The notes under the pieces are model-generated. The model worked only from the letters and a program-made list of their open reading frames with translations, made no database searches and had not been told where the DNA came from. Below, one piece after another: positions 37,269 to 49,344 of a DNA stretch of 64,000 bases (the first letter of the stretch is position 1; the number at the start of each line of letters is the position of its first letter). The translations under genes and the position numbers were made by a program. The stretch comes from Microdochium bolleyi (lineage: Eukaryota; Ascomycota; Sordariomycetes; Xylariales; Microdochiaceae): assembly GCA_001566295.1 (NCBI GenBank), contig KQ964253.1, positions 806,001 to 870,000 of the forward strand. The letters are read 5' to 3'.

Positions 37269-37838
37269 TCACCGTGGACCTCTCACACAGGTCACGTTCT
37301 CTTGCTTGCTGTAGGTGGCGCGGGTCCACGATGCCTCGATCGCGTCATTCGAACAGGTAACGGGCGACGTGAACTTCCAGAGCAGGGAGCCGTCCGCCTC
37401 TGCGCCGCAGTGTGTCGAGCTCAGATATTCGCAGTTCCCAAAACCCTTCATGTTGTCCCACAGGCCACCGCAGAGGCCGGGCATGTTGTCGGAGACGACG
37501 GCGGGGGCCCGCACCTCCCAGTCGAGGTAGATCAAGTGAAACCACCTGTAACAGGTATAATTGCTGGCAGGTTGTTCGTCCATGTCCATAATTATGGAAG
37601 TGCCTGTAGCAGCGTTGGCGACGGTGGTGGCCTCGGTAGTGGTGATGGTGGTGGCAGGGACCGCCTTTTCGTAGATAGGCCGAGAGGCCTTGCTGGCCAG
37701 AGGGCTGATGCTAGCAGACTGGAGCGTCACCGAGCAAGTCTTGTCGGGGCGGGGATGTGCCAGGGCCCCAGAGGCCATGCTAAGGACAGCAATGGTCCCT
37801 AGAGCCTTGGACCTGATGAGCATTTTGGCCCGGCGCAT
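37269..37838 (-). CDS. Small secreted six-cysteine protein, copy B of tandem pair
   Basis: Intronless, 189 residues from the ATG at 37838, or 184 from the ATG at 37823. The second gives the cleaner signal peptide (MLIRSKALGTIAVLSMASG followed by ALAHP). A Thr-rich linker (TTITTTEATTVANAATGTS) leads to the C-terminal domain (~93-189). Its six cysteines match copy A: YTC, GLCGGLWDN, GNC, THC, VTC and VTC. It also shares YLDWEVRAPAV, AEADGSLLWKF and WTRATYSK. There is one extra Cys near the mature N-terminus (DKTC). Copies A and B are therefore paralogues that have diverged well outside the domain. Role unknown. A single shared ancestor duplicated in tandem is the simplest reading. Confidence 0.78.
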   Translation of the reverse strand: MRRAKMLIRSKALGTIAVLSMASGALAHPRPDKTCSVTLQSASISPLASKASRPIYEKAVPATTITTTEATTVANAATGTSIIMDMDEQPASNYTCYRWFHLIYLDWEVRAPAVVSDNMPGLCGGLWDNMKGFGNCEYLSSTHCGAEADGSLLWKFTSPVTCSNDAIEASWTRATYSKQENVTCVRGPR

Positions 37839-40800
37839 CAGAGACTGGGAGAACTGAAGGGTCCAAAGGCGGGAATACTACAGCCCTTCGAAGACATGAA
37901 CAGCGCAGGTGGTTAACTGTTCAGCAGGAGACTGAGATGGGCGAGGCAAATGCAAAATGAAGCCGTGTGGCGCGAATGCCTGGATCTTTATACCTCTGGA
38001 TGCCTGAACCTTCAAACCTTCGGACGTGGGACTGGGTGTCAAAGTTTTGATAGCTGGGGTCTCATTTTCACCTGTCTATTACATCCTTGATGACAATAAC
38101 GCTAGCTAGCACGTGCATTCTGGCTGAGAAAGACGTCTTCGATGCCACCAGCGATTAGAATTGAGCCAGAAGATGGGCGTTGAGCTCCACGAGCAGCACA
38201 GACTTTGGAGTTGTGTTTACACCTTCGACACAGGAGACTGCATACTACCCCTGATTCGTGCTATGCGAATCACGCCGCGCAAGAGGCAAATTAACCATAG
38301 ATAGATCAGAGTAGGTAAGCGTGCCACTTCGATTTAACGATTTATTTTTCGAGCAGCAGAATCCGTTGTGGACGGACCCTGGTTTAAAGTTTGTATCATC
38401 ATGCTACCGACACGCTCAACGATCTGGCTCCGCCCAAACAGCGACGGTCTTTTGAACATTCATGGAATGGCAATGGGTCTCAAGGCCTATAAATTGACCC
38501 TCCGCCATGAAACCCGTGATGTATCTACAGCTTAGTTTGAGGCATGGCGTGTCCAAGTCTACCACGGCAGAAATGTGTCATGGACCCTGTGGGCCGCGAG
38601 TTGAATCAATGCTGATACTTGTTAACTGCCATTATAACCGGAGAACATGGCACTCGTCCCAGGTGTTCTCGTTGATCTGCCATCGGAATCTTCAACACAG
38701 ATTAACAATCAAATGATAAGCGAGGGTAGCCTCGCCCCGAGGCTTCCCTTCCCACGTTTAAACAGAACGGGGAGACAGCTTTCGCTAACGGACCACCGAT
38801 ATCACAACCCCGATGCTGGGCGGCACCGACCATCGTTCAGAGTTACTGACCCCCACTGACGCAACCCCCCTTGCGTTCGACGATGACTTGCCCGCATCGC
38901 CAGGAAAGCAGTCCCGGCGACAAACCGTAGGTGCCCAGTTAAGGATCAAGGAGTCCGCTTTGCCGTTCTGCGAAGAAGTCAACTAACAGTGGGCAGCTTT
39001 CTACAGCTCCAGCATGCCAAGCTAAATACGCCAATTCCCTTTCCCAGAATTGACAAAATGCTGGATCCGGATTGGGCACGACCAAGCCAAGCTCACCTGA
39101 ACGCTGGCAAAGGTGGTCGCCATCTGGTCTCGTACTGGCAGCCAATCGACTGTGACCACTCCAGCTGCCGGTAGCGGTTTCTGGCCATTCCCACTGGCAT
39201 GGGCTTACTGGTGGTGGGACAAGCATTCCGCTGCGCCTGTCTCGTACTTCGCACGAGGCAGCAATCTATCCTGCTTGTTGGCAACGTCGTTATGAGTCTG
39301 GTAACCAGAATTTTCGGTGCAGTGCGCACCCGCCGATAGCGCGGCAGGGGTTCAGGATAGACCCCGGCAGGTGTCAGCAGCACGGCACCGAGGCCCATCG
39401 TGACGGCGGGCGATGAGATCACAGGCCGTCACTGCTGCGGGAAGGCAGGGGTCCTGCAGACAGCATTGCTTCCAGGAGCAGCTCGCTGCAAGATTTTGGA
39501 GAACGTGACATGCAGAAGGCTCGGCAGTCACGGCTTGCGGTGGAGAGATGCTATGAAGTGGCAGTGACGTAGCTTGATGGATCTAGTGCTCGCGCGGCCG
39601 AGAGCAGTATCCATGGAGCTGCCTTCCGCGCAGGTATTTGCAACGCTATCTTGTCCGACGTCTGGGATGGCCGCGCTGCTTTTCCATAAACCGCATGATT
39701 GAGCTCTGCTGGGACTCGAGTTGAGGTATGCAATCTCCGCGGCACAGGGAGCGTGAGCCCAAGAATAAGGTTGCCCACATCCCCAGCGGCGACCGAATCC
39801 AGCCCCCAGAGGCTCGCTTTTGGCAGTGTGGGTGGATGGCTGGCAGGCTTGGCACTGCGGAGGATAGATCGTGTGGCCGGGGTGGCTTCACGCCACAGAC
39901 TTGGTGCCTGCATGGAGGCGTTCGTGCATCGGAGGCTTGAACGTTATCGCCGTCGTTAAGAGGCTGGGAACTTGGGAGCTCGATCTGGGATCTTGTCGTC
40001 GTTGATCAAGCTGGTGGCTCTGACGATGTGCTTATATCTCGCCAATACCGAGGGAAGGAGCTATTCCGGAAAAGAGCAAAGACGACAGGACTTCAGCGCA
40101 CAAAGTTGGAAGCTTCATTGCCCACACCGGCGGGCAGTGCCTGCAGCGCATGCTCCTTGCCAGCCTCTCCTCGAGGCCAGCCTTAGCAACGTTCAGCTGA
40201 ACTCAAACTTCGGCCCGCGAGATCTCTGCACATCGTCCACCGGGTCCACGTGCTGTGGGCCAAACCAACCTGAGGAAATCTTGAGCAGCGGTTGCATGAC
40301 TCTTGCACCTGTTGGTCCCCTTTTCGCCCGCCCGCAGGAGCCAGCCAAAACTCTGCAGCACTACACATCGCATCCCAACCACCGAACCCATTACGAGGCA
40401 TGCGGGGCTTGATACTCACAACATCAGATGATTCGAAATGGCCAGATGTCATGGTGGCGATGTGCTTCGCGCCGAGACGCCAGTGGCAGGTGTGCGCACA
40501 ACAAGCTAGGCGATCCGACGGGGATGGTTCTCTTCCTAGCAACGCTAGAATGGTCCAAAAGCTCCCACAACGTCATGGTGCTGACGGCAAGAAAACGCAC
40601 CCTCACTGTCACGTTGCTTCCATGATACCTTCCCGGTCACGGGCTGGCAGCATCTCCAAATCCCCTCACTTCTGCATTGTAGATCCTGCAAAACCCCCGC
40701 TTCCGACCATGCTCGTATTTTATTGTGTTGCGGCGTGCAACGAGGCTGAAGTTATCGCGCCTGCGGCCAGTGAGACACATGCTGGAGTCTCGTGCAGTAC

Positions 40801-41828
40801 CTAGTCCCACGCGACCGGACATAACAATGGGTAGTTGTCCTCAGCTGTCTCGGCGGTGTCTCATTTTTCAGCAACAATGGGGAAGGCCTCGTAATCCTCA
40901 AGTTGAGCACGCGCTGGACGGCCCAGCGAAAATTGCAACGGCGCATACGTGCCGGTCTCGTTGCGCATCCTGGCGCATAAGCGGCTGGGATGTGATGTAG
41001 TGATCTACACGACTAGACTCAAGACAGTATCTGATCGGGCATGTCTGTCCAGCAAGACCAGCTGGCAGGTTCGCATCCTTTGCACATCCTTTCGTGTTTG
41101 GTTTCCCTGTTGTGGACCGCAACCTGTGGCTGTCCCAATGGGCTGGACAGGGTCACAGGAGTCCAACTCGCCATGCTCAGGCAATCCTTCTCGCCCTTCA
41201 TCTCCAACCTGGAGGCTGTTTTCAATTAACAAAGTTCACTATGGTTAGCGTGTCTGTGCCCAGCCTCCCCCGTAACGGCGGCGCCGATTCGGTCCTCGGG
41301 GGCACTAAAAGCGTGACGCCACGGACCCTCACTGCCGGCACAGTGGACGGAGCGTGGCCGTCTCGGCCGTCAGCGGCAACCGCCACGAACCCCACGAACA
41401 GGAGGACGACTTTGTGAACAGATGGAGCAGAGGAAACGCCCCGGGTTGGGCAGGGGAGGCGCCTGCTAAAAACAGATGACGTCCATAGCTGCCCCTGGCC
41501 CCGGTCCTGGTCCCCAGCCGGCAGGGGATGCAGGGATGGCAAGGTCAATCCCTCCTCTTTGGGACACAATGGAGCTCGCAGTGCAGTCCACATCCGAGCA
41601 CACGTCAAGCATCGGGTTCCCGGCCACCCAGGCTCGCCAGGCAAGAATCCATGTTTATCTAAATGGTGATCGCCAGCTGCGTGCTCGGGTTTACACTCTT
41701 TCCCATACACTAATCTGGTCCTCCTTCCGAACCTCGACGGGATACTTTTCCTGCCACTCAAAACCACACACCCGCCACTTACAGCATCCGGACCAGCTCG
41801 GGCAGAAACACAACTACATCTAGTCAAG
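37839..41828. other. Gene-free stretch between six-Cys pair and tyrosinase
   Basis: No gene is supportable on either strand; open frames are short and give no recognisable protein. The left end is the promoter of copy B and the right end the promoter of the tyrosinase gene. Base composition varies, with AT-richer DNA near 38.0-38.8 kb. No transposon-like terminal repeats or transposase motifs noticed. Confidence 0.5.
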
Positions 41829-43048
41829 ATGAGACTTTCCGCAGCTGCTCAGATCGTCTCAGGCGCTGCCGCCGTGTCGGCTGCTGCCCTGCCTGGAGTT
41901 TCGAAGAGGGAACAGCTCGTGCCGTTCGATACCAAGTTCCCGGCGCTGACTGTGGCCGACTTCATCTCCGAGTTCGGCTCAGACCTCACGTCCGGACTCT
42001 CGAGCATCACCGGCAGCAACTCCTCAGACTCCTCCTCCGGCACGTCAACACAGTTCACAACCGCGGCGGAAGGCGATGGCGATGAAGGCTCCGTCTCGAC
42101 ACAGGCGACCTGCGCCAACCCCTTCCGCCGCGTCGAGTGGCGCAACATGGCCGACGCCGACAAGACGTCCTTCGTCAACGCCATCACGTGCCTCATGGAC
42201 GCCCCCGCCCGGGGACTCGCCCCTCCCGCGACGAACCGCTACGAGGAGCTCGTCTGGGTGCACCAGCAGATGACACCGCAGATCCACAGCGCCGGCATCT
42301 TCCTGCCCTGGCACCGCTACTACCTCTGGACCTTCTCCCGCATGCTGCGCGAGGAGTGCGGCTACACTGCGCCTTTCCCCTGGTGGAACGAGGTCCGGGA
42401 CTCGGGCAACTTCGCGGCGTCCGGGCTCTTCACGGACCAGTGGTTCGGCGCGCTGCCGCCGACGAACAACGGCCAGGGCACGTGTATCACGAACGGAGCG
42501 TTCGGTGGGCGTACGCTGCACATTGGACCTGGCAGCCAGAACATGGAGCGGTGTCTGTCCCGCGGCGAGGATTCGGGCATTACTGCCAACGTCAACCAGA
42601 ACTTTGAGAACCAGTGCAACGGCCAGGCCGCTTATGCCGACATGGAGCGCTGCAGTGAGTTCGGACCCCACGGGCACGGGCACAATGGTATCGGGCCCGT
42701 CATGGCGGAGGTCTCTGCGTCGCCTTCCGAGTAAGTTTGGAAACTTCATCCACCACCACTCCTGGAGCTGCCAGGACACCACACCACACATTGCTAACAC
42801 CCTTTCTTCCACGATTCAGCCCGGTTTTCTTCATGCACCACAGCTACGTGGATCACATGTGGTACTCGTGGCAGCGCAGTGATCCGTCGCGGGTCATGGC
42901 TGTCGGCGGCTGTGCGGCGCCCGGTGACAACTGCGCGCCCCTGACGCTCGACACGGTCCTTTCCTCGCGCGGACTGCGCCCGGACATCACCGTCAGAGAG
43001 ATGATGGACACCAGTGCCGAGACGTTGTGCTACGTCTATGACTCCTAG
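41829..43048 (+). CDS. Secreted tyrosinase-type copper oxidase
   Basis: Type-3 dicopper enzyme, predicted to hydroxylate or oxidise phenols. Two exons, 41829-42730 and 42820-43048, with an 89-nt intron (GTAAGT donor, GCTAAC branch, TTCAG acceptor). Joined length is about 376 residues. Signal-peptide-like start MRLSAAAQIVSGAAAVSAAA, then a Ser/Gly/Thr-rich lead before the first conserved Cys near 96. CuA region: WVHQQMTPQIHSAGIFLPWH supplies three histidines (VHQ, IHS, PWH), followed by RYYLWTFSRMLREECGY. CuB region: GPHGHGHNGIG and, across the intron, DPVFFMHHSYVDHMWYSW, giving the HxxxH and HH ligands. The intron splits CuB but the frame is intact. Length fits short secreted fungal tyrosinases without a C-terminal lid. 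It lies next to a Zn2Cys6 regulator and an MFS exporter. Substrate unknown; melanin or small-metabolite oxidation are both possible. Confidence 0.92.
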
Positions 43049-44661
43049 ACGCGTGGCGGGCGAGGATGCGGGTGTGGTGAGGCATGGTCTTTTACCATGT
43101 AGGAGGTCAGCTCACCAGACATTGTACCCTTCTATTTTAACTTTCTTCCGATCATTCACCAGCATTTGGCATAGACAGCTCATCATGCCAATCATTGCCA
43201 TTGGAGTCCCTTTTCTTTTTCTTGGAGGGCTTCCCCTTGTCGGCGTTCAGGTTGATTCAAGGCTCAGGAGTGAATTTCCACTCTGGGAGAGGACCGGGTT
43301 AATGGAGCTGGGTAGTACTCGCGTATACTTTCAGCTGTAAAGAGCAGCTTGAGCGCAAATCACGATCCTTGATGATGATCCCAGCCGCCGATGTTGTCAT
43401 CGCTGAGCGTGTGTGGTGAGGGCACCAACGGACTAAACAGTCCACTCACCTGCCAGATCGGAATATCCCGTGCAAGGGTGCGATACCTTCCGGAATCTGC
43501 TCTGATCTTCCATACATCCGTTGCGTACTCGGTACTTTAATCAATCATCAAGTCTTCTTTGCCCAACTCCGGAAGGTAAATACACCCAGGCCCGCTGACA
43601 CGTCCTCCACATCTCTGTCTGTGGTGTTCTCCGTTCGCTGCCGTTGCGGTCCAGTGTGTTGTATATGCATCGCGACCGCATTGCACTGTGCTTGAGACGT
43701 CAAGGTTGTTGTGCTCAATCCGAAACCCCTGCGATTTCCCTAAACGGGCAGGTTGTGTCATATGCCAAGGGGGCCGGGCGAGAGACGGATCCCACTGTGC
43801 CTCAACTGAGGCGTGCAGTATTGCCTGTTGCGCACATAGATGAATTGTAACTGGTCCCGTGTAACAGGCTGACAGGTCCCGTTTCTTTTAGTAGAATCAA
43901 AGAGCCAGGCTCATCCTCGATAAAGTGAGGCTGGTGTCTCATTTCGTTGACGCAGATTCCAGAGCTCATTCAGGGGTATCCATTCATCAACAATTTCGCG
44001 GACAGGTTAGTAAGTCACGCTTCGTTGTGTCTAGTTGGTCACACGATCGTGTGATGTGCATCCGGTCTTTGCCAGGCCACAGAGCGACGGTCATTGGTTT
44101 ACCATCGGCAAGCATGAATGAGAAATTTGAGTGCGGCAACCTTGTTCGAGACCAAGTTCAGTTTAGAGCATTGCTGCGGCCGTGAAAATTTCCCGTGTTG
44201 GCTGTCTCACTGAGTTCTTGCAGTTCTGATATTGTGAAATCTTGTGCCTCTAAATAAGGCCGTGGTTGTGTAAACCTCCGTGCTCTTGCGCTTCTCGGTC
44301 AGCACAATTGAGTGCTAACCACAACGAGCCCCTTCACAGAGGTCAACCACTAAACCTCACTGATCACACATACGGTGAGACCGGGTTGTGCCCGCACCTC
44401 GCCGCTCGTGGCCCCGCTTAAAACGGCGAAAACTCTCTTATCCCGAGCAAGGCTGGGCGTTGCCGCCGGCCTGTTCGCAGGGATTGATGCAAAGCAGTGG
44501 GTCAGCGGCGCGAGCGTGTTCGGCCTCTGAGCCATTTCGCCGAGCCACGTCGAGACCTGCGACTTACACTCAATCGGCTGGCAGCGACTTCTGAACGTAT
44601 CGCTGAGCATTGCACACACGGCGCAGCAGAAGCCTTCCGCAGGCACAGGTACGCGTACGCA
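43049..44661. other. Intergenic region, tyrosinase 3' flank and promoter of Zn2Cys6 regulator
   Basis: About 1.6 kb without a supportable gene. It holds the 3' UTR of the tyrosinase gene and the 5' region of the transcription factor gene. No specific operator recognised. Confidence 0.55.
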
Positions 44662-47208
44662 ATGCCACGCGAGAGTGCCGGGGCGGCCGGTAAGAAGCGC
44701 AAGTCGCTACCGGCCACGCTTGAGCAGCCCGAGGTCGCCTCGCCCAGCAAGAAGCCCAAGAAATCAGTCGCGTAGGTCACTCTGAATTATCGCGATCTGA
44801 AGGCAGCCTGTACAGGCAGTGCTGACTGCTCCTTGTCCCCGTATTCGTGCAGATGCTCGCCATGCCATGCTCGCAAGGTCAAATGCTCGGGCGGCAATCC
44901 ATGCTCGAACTGCGTGCAGGCAAAGTGCCCGGCTGACTGCAAGTATCCCGTGCGGGATCTCAAGGTGACTGTCTCCGAAAGGTAAGACCCAAGTCTCTCT
45001 GGTACCTCTCGTCATCAAGCCAGAGGCTCGAATATTCCTCGGTATCCTAGAGGTCCTAATGTCAGTGCGCAGTTACATCGAGAAGCTCCTCGAAGAGAAC
45101 AGGCAGCTGCGCGAGAAGAGCACCCCGTCGACACCACTGCCAGCTCAAAATGACCAGAGACCAACGACTGCGGTACCACCGACCACCGAGCAGCGTGACT
45201 CGGCACGGAATCCGCTGCTTGATGACAGAGGCTGGTTTTACCGCCTGGGCAGCTCGGGCAGCATGCCGGTGCACATTGGCGAAGCTGCCGACACGGCCTT
45301 CGCAACGCGTCTGCGCCAGGCCATGGCCGAGAACAATCTCAAGCACATGCCTCGAGTCAACTACGTCAGCGATGAACGGCTGACGGCTCTGGCGGACGGC
45401 ACTTGCCCGTGGCCATCGATGCCTCGAGCCCGTCTCTATATCAGGTTCGCCATGGACACTGTGGGTTCCGTCTACCATATCGTCCGCAGGTCAGAGATCT
45501 ACGGCGGCCTCAAGCAGCACTATCAGAATCTTCCCACTACCGATACCGCATACGGCTATAAGCTCTGGGCTCTGTTTGCACTTGGCGAGGTGTATTCTTG
45601 CAGGACTCCTGCTTCGTCTCCGGATAACTTTCCGGGCCTGGGGTACTTTTCTCAAGCATGTCGTATACTTCGACAGTTCCGGGAACGACCACAGTTCGAC
45701 GATATAGAAGTGTTGCTACTACTAGTCAGTACTACTCTCTCCCCAGTTTGTGTCAGGGCTGACAGCATCCGGCGATAGTCACTTTACTCCATGATCACCA
45801 ATCGGAGGTACAACGCCCATTTCCTAGCGAGCATGGCTGTCAGACAGGGCACGGTCATTGGGCTCAACCACAACATCGCGCCAGATCTATTGCCCGGCCG
45901 CGCTACGCAAGAGCACAGGACGCGTGTATGGTGGACAGTAGGCAGACCCTGGACAGGAAACTCGGGGAAGTCATTGAAACTAACGAACCCGTCTACAAGG
46001 CATATCTACTCGAGCGACTGTTCGCGTCGAAGATGGGACACTCAATCTCGGTCCACGAAAACGACATCACAGTCAGCATGCCGTCCCAAGAGGGACTGCC
46101 CGAAGCTTCCCTCGGCGACTTCATTGATGTCGACCATGTCCAAGCAAGCATCCGGCTTGCGAAGCTCTCCCGAGAGATAATCACCTCGATATACAACCGC
46201 AACGCGACGCAGCCGTTCTCTCAGCGTGTGCAGAAGACGCTGGCCGAGCTTCGCGCGTGGGTGAAAGAGCTGCCTAGTCACCTGCAGATCGAGTCGCGCG
46301 AGCCAGGGCGACCCTTGATGCGGCACGTCAAGTGGCTGCACCTGACCTTCAATCAGGTACGGAGCAATCATGCCATGTCCTTCGTTTTTCTTTCTATCTT
46401 TTCCCTTGTTCCACATTGTACTCATACCATAGTATAGCTCGTGATAGTGGCGACACGACCCGTGCTTCTCCACGTCTTCCGCAGCCACAAGCACCTCTGG
46501 ACGACACCCACCCCGGCCCGCAACCTGAAGCAGGAGATCGGGGAGACGATGCTGGCGCTCGCGGAGGCCTGCATACGCTGCGCCCGGCACTCGCACCAGC
46601 TCCTCACGGACTGCTGGATCGACGGCTCCTTTGCCATCTTCGACTACACGTACACGCAGTACCTCTTCTCCGCCACGACCATCCTCGCGGTCTCGAGCCT
46701 GTCCATCGGCCGCTCGGACCAGGAAGACAAGGACAGCTTCGAGTATGCGTACCAGTTCATCGACCAGCTCAAGAAGAACGGCAACTTTGCGGCCCTCGAG
46801 TTCTTGCGGCACATCGATCACATCCGGGCCGCCATGATTGAGTTCTTGTCCAAGATGGGCGGCGTGAACCCGCTGAACGGGCAAGCTGCGCTGGCAGAGA
46901 TGGACCCAGGAGGGACGACGACAGCAGCAGCCATCGGGAACATGTCGATGAATGCCATGATCACTGGGCCAGCTAGTCATCTTTCTCACGTATACGGCTC
47001 CACCACGGGCGGCAGTACTCCAGTGCATACCGACTACCAGTCCACCATGACTACGGAGATGGCCCTCGCCGAGCCCTCGCTGCAGGAGTTCCTGTCACAG
47101 GCTGAGCTGGACCTCGGGTTTTTGGACACCCAGATGCACGAGTCCGGGTATCAGAGCCTCTACGTTCACGGTGTGCCGCCGGCTTACGAGGCGTGGGACC
47201 CGAGCTAG
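44662..47208 (+). CDS. Zn2Cys6 transcription factor with fungal-specific regulatory domain
   Basis: Nuclear binuclear-zinc-cluster regulator. Six exons: 44662-44771, 44853-44981, 45073-45724, 45779-45937, 46000-46356 and 46438-47208. The introns are 81, 91, 54, 62 and 81 nt, all joined in frame, to about 725 residues. The zinc cluster (~38-66) spans the first intron junction: ACSPCHARKVKCSGGNPC, then SNCVQAKCPADC. A basic lead (KKRKSLPA, KKPKK) likely acts as nuclear signal. A coiled-coil follows (SYIEKLLEENRQLREK). The middle-homology region is typical: SLYSMITNRRYNAHF, RVWWTAYLLERLFASKMGHS, VHENDITVSMPS, HLTFNQLVIVATRPVLLH. The C-terminus is acidic and could activate transcription. No close named homologue recognised. 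Its 3' end converges on an MFS exporter 157 bp away and a tyrosinase lies upstream; control of either is inference. Confidence 0.88.
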
Positions 47209-47365
47209 TGTGACTCAACGACTATTTATTATGATTATGACTTGGGGTATTTGACTTGGGGTATCTATAATAGCAGTATGCTCGCTAATGCAATTCTAAA
47301 ATGATGTATACATCCCACAATTGTATCGTACAAAGCCTGAATATTCCTTGACTGGATGGCAAGCT

Positions 47366-49344
47366 CTACTCAGTGAGCAGCCGGGGCATCTTCCTCTCCG
47401 CCCAGCGCTCCATGGTGATCCCGTAGCGTGCTGTGACCAGCGACAAGCATCCAGCGACGAGCACCAGCAGTGCACCTATGGCAAGCAATTACACGTTAGC
47501 AACGACAAGCTCGACCAAAGTCTCCGAACACGTCGAGGAGTGAAGAAAACTCACTGATCGTGGTAGCAGGCCCCATCCCGATCCGGTCGATGAGCGGCAC
47601 AACCACCGCGCTCCCCACCGCCGAAGTCGTGTACTGTATGAGATACTTGCTCGCGATGACCTCGCTGCGCCTGCGCGGCAGCGCCTCCGCGCAGTACGTG
47701 TTGAGGCTGGCGAACGCGAACAGCAGGCCGAACGCCTGGATCGCGGCGAAGACCACCGCGACGGGGAGCCCGCCGACGTTGAAGTGCAGGCACCAGCCGT
47801 ACACGAGCTGCGCGGCCGGGATCACGCCGAAGAACATGGGCATGCCGGAGTTGAGGCGGTCCTGCGGGAGCCGCAGCCCGCCGCGGAGGGCGATGTGCTT
47901 GTGCACGACGTGGTCCGAGTACCGCCCGCCGATCATGGTGCCGATGATGAAGCCCACGCCGGGGGCGATGTAGAAGAGCCCGGAGACGAGAGGGGTGGTA
48001 AGGTTGAAGCGTGGATTGAGGATGTGGCGGGGGCTAGCGAGCAGGGTGTATTGCGACCAGGACATGCAACCGCAGGCAATATCCTATTTTGAACGGTGAT
48101 TGTGTTAGTCGGCTGGGTTGTGATGACGGAGAACTTCTGTGAGCGAGTGTATCGTAGGACATACCGTGAGCAGCACGTTTGGAAACAGGAACGCCTTGAA
48201 GGTCTTCGTGGGGTTGAACAGCTTGAGCACAGCGAGGGGCGTCCACGCGGGCTCTGTGCTGCTCTTGCTCTTCTGGGTTGTCGAATCAACAGCTCCCTTC
48301 TCGATATCGCTGCTGTTGTCGTCGGACTGGCTGCTGTTTGCAGCAATGACTTTCTTGTGCTTCGACGAGGTAGCAGAATTGCTGCGGATGTCAGGCAGAA
48401 AGAGGATCGACATGACAAATCCAACGCCAGACATGGCGACCTGCAGCCATAGAACGGCACGCCAGGTAGTGTAAGTTACCATGATGCCGGCGAAGCAGGG
48501 TCCTATTTCGCGGGAACAAGAAGTTAGTACAATGGGAGCTGATAGGCCGTTGGTGTCACCCAAGATGGAGGAACTCACCGAATGCTGGACCAAAGACGGT
48601 GCCGATGAGGAAGAAACCTGTCGCGGTGCCTCTTTCCGTCTAACAAATAATTGTCAGTAAGATCTCACTCATTGCGATCTAAAATGCCAGTAGTTTTAAA
48701 ACACTTACCGGCTCGAAGATATCCGCGATCCACGTTTGTCCCGCGATATGGAAGAACGTGCCCTCGAACCCACTGATCACCCTCATGGCCGTGAATACCG
48801 CCAGGCCAGTACTCCGGCTCGGTCCGCTACCAGCATCAGGAGCCAGTGCCGTACCGGCCGTCGACAGCGCGAAGACGACCGTCGCCGCCAGCCACGCCCT
48901 TTTGCGACCAAATATCTTGTTCAGTGGGCCCCAGACAAAGATGCTGCAGCCCATAAGCACCAGGACGATGGCGTTGATGATCTGGATGTGCGATGCGGTC
49001 GAGTCAAGGGATGTAGCAATCTCCTGTGTCAAAGGAAACAGTGAGGTCGAGGCGAAAGTTATCGGGAGCGTGGTGAATGCGGCGACGAAGACGATTAGGT
49101 ATTTCCTCCAGACAGGCAAGAGGCGGTACGGGGAGGTTGTTGTGTTTGTGCGTTGGAGCTGGAGGCGACGCGCGAGCTCGTCGAAGGTGTTCATGGAGCC
49201 ATTGCTGTCATTGTTGTGCTCGTCATCTGATGTGTGCGCTGTGAGCACAGAGCTGGTCTCCAGGTCGGCCGGAGTGGCGTCGCCGGAGTGGTGCGGCGAG
49301 GTCTCGGCATCGGGAGGCACGACCTCAAGCGGCGTAGGAGCCAT
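47366..49344 (-). CDS. MFS exporter, DHA1 type
   Basis: Predicted plasma-membrane proton antiporter. Five exons: 49344-48709, 48639-48579, 48502-48165, 48083-47555 and 47475-47366. The introns are 69, 76, 81 and 79 nt, all in frame, giving about 557 residues. A hydrophilic N-terminus of ~85 residues precedes the first helix (KYLIVFVAAFTTLPITFAS). Motif A-like loop: GPLNKIFGRKRAWLAA. The helix-5 antiporter motif appears as GTVFGPAFGPCFAGIMV across an intron. The central loop is Ser/Lys-rich (SSKHKKVIAANSSQSDDNSS). The protein ends just after the last helix with RWAERKMPRLLTE. Family is clear; the Qdr/Aqr-like subgroup is my best guess. Possible cargo: the product of the neighbouring tyrosinase, or an antifungal; not shown by sequence. 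Convergent with the Zn2Cys6 gene. Confidence 0.88.

Noticed and set aside
42045..42812. 255-codon minus-strand frame opposite the tyrosinase
   Set aside because: Antisense shadow of a GC-rich coding exon; no domain.
46042..47028. 328-codon minus-strand frame opposite the Zn2Cys6 gene
   Set aside because: Antisense shadow spanning an intron of the real gene; no domain.
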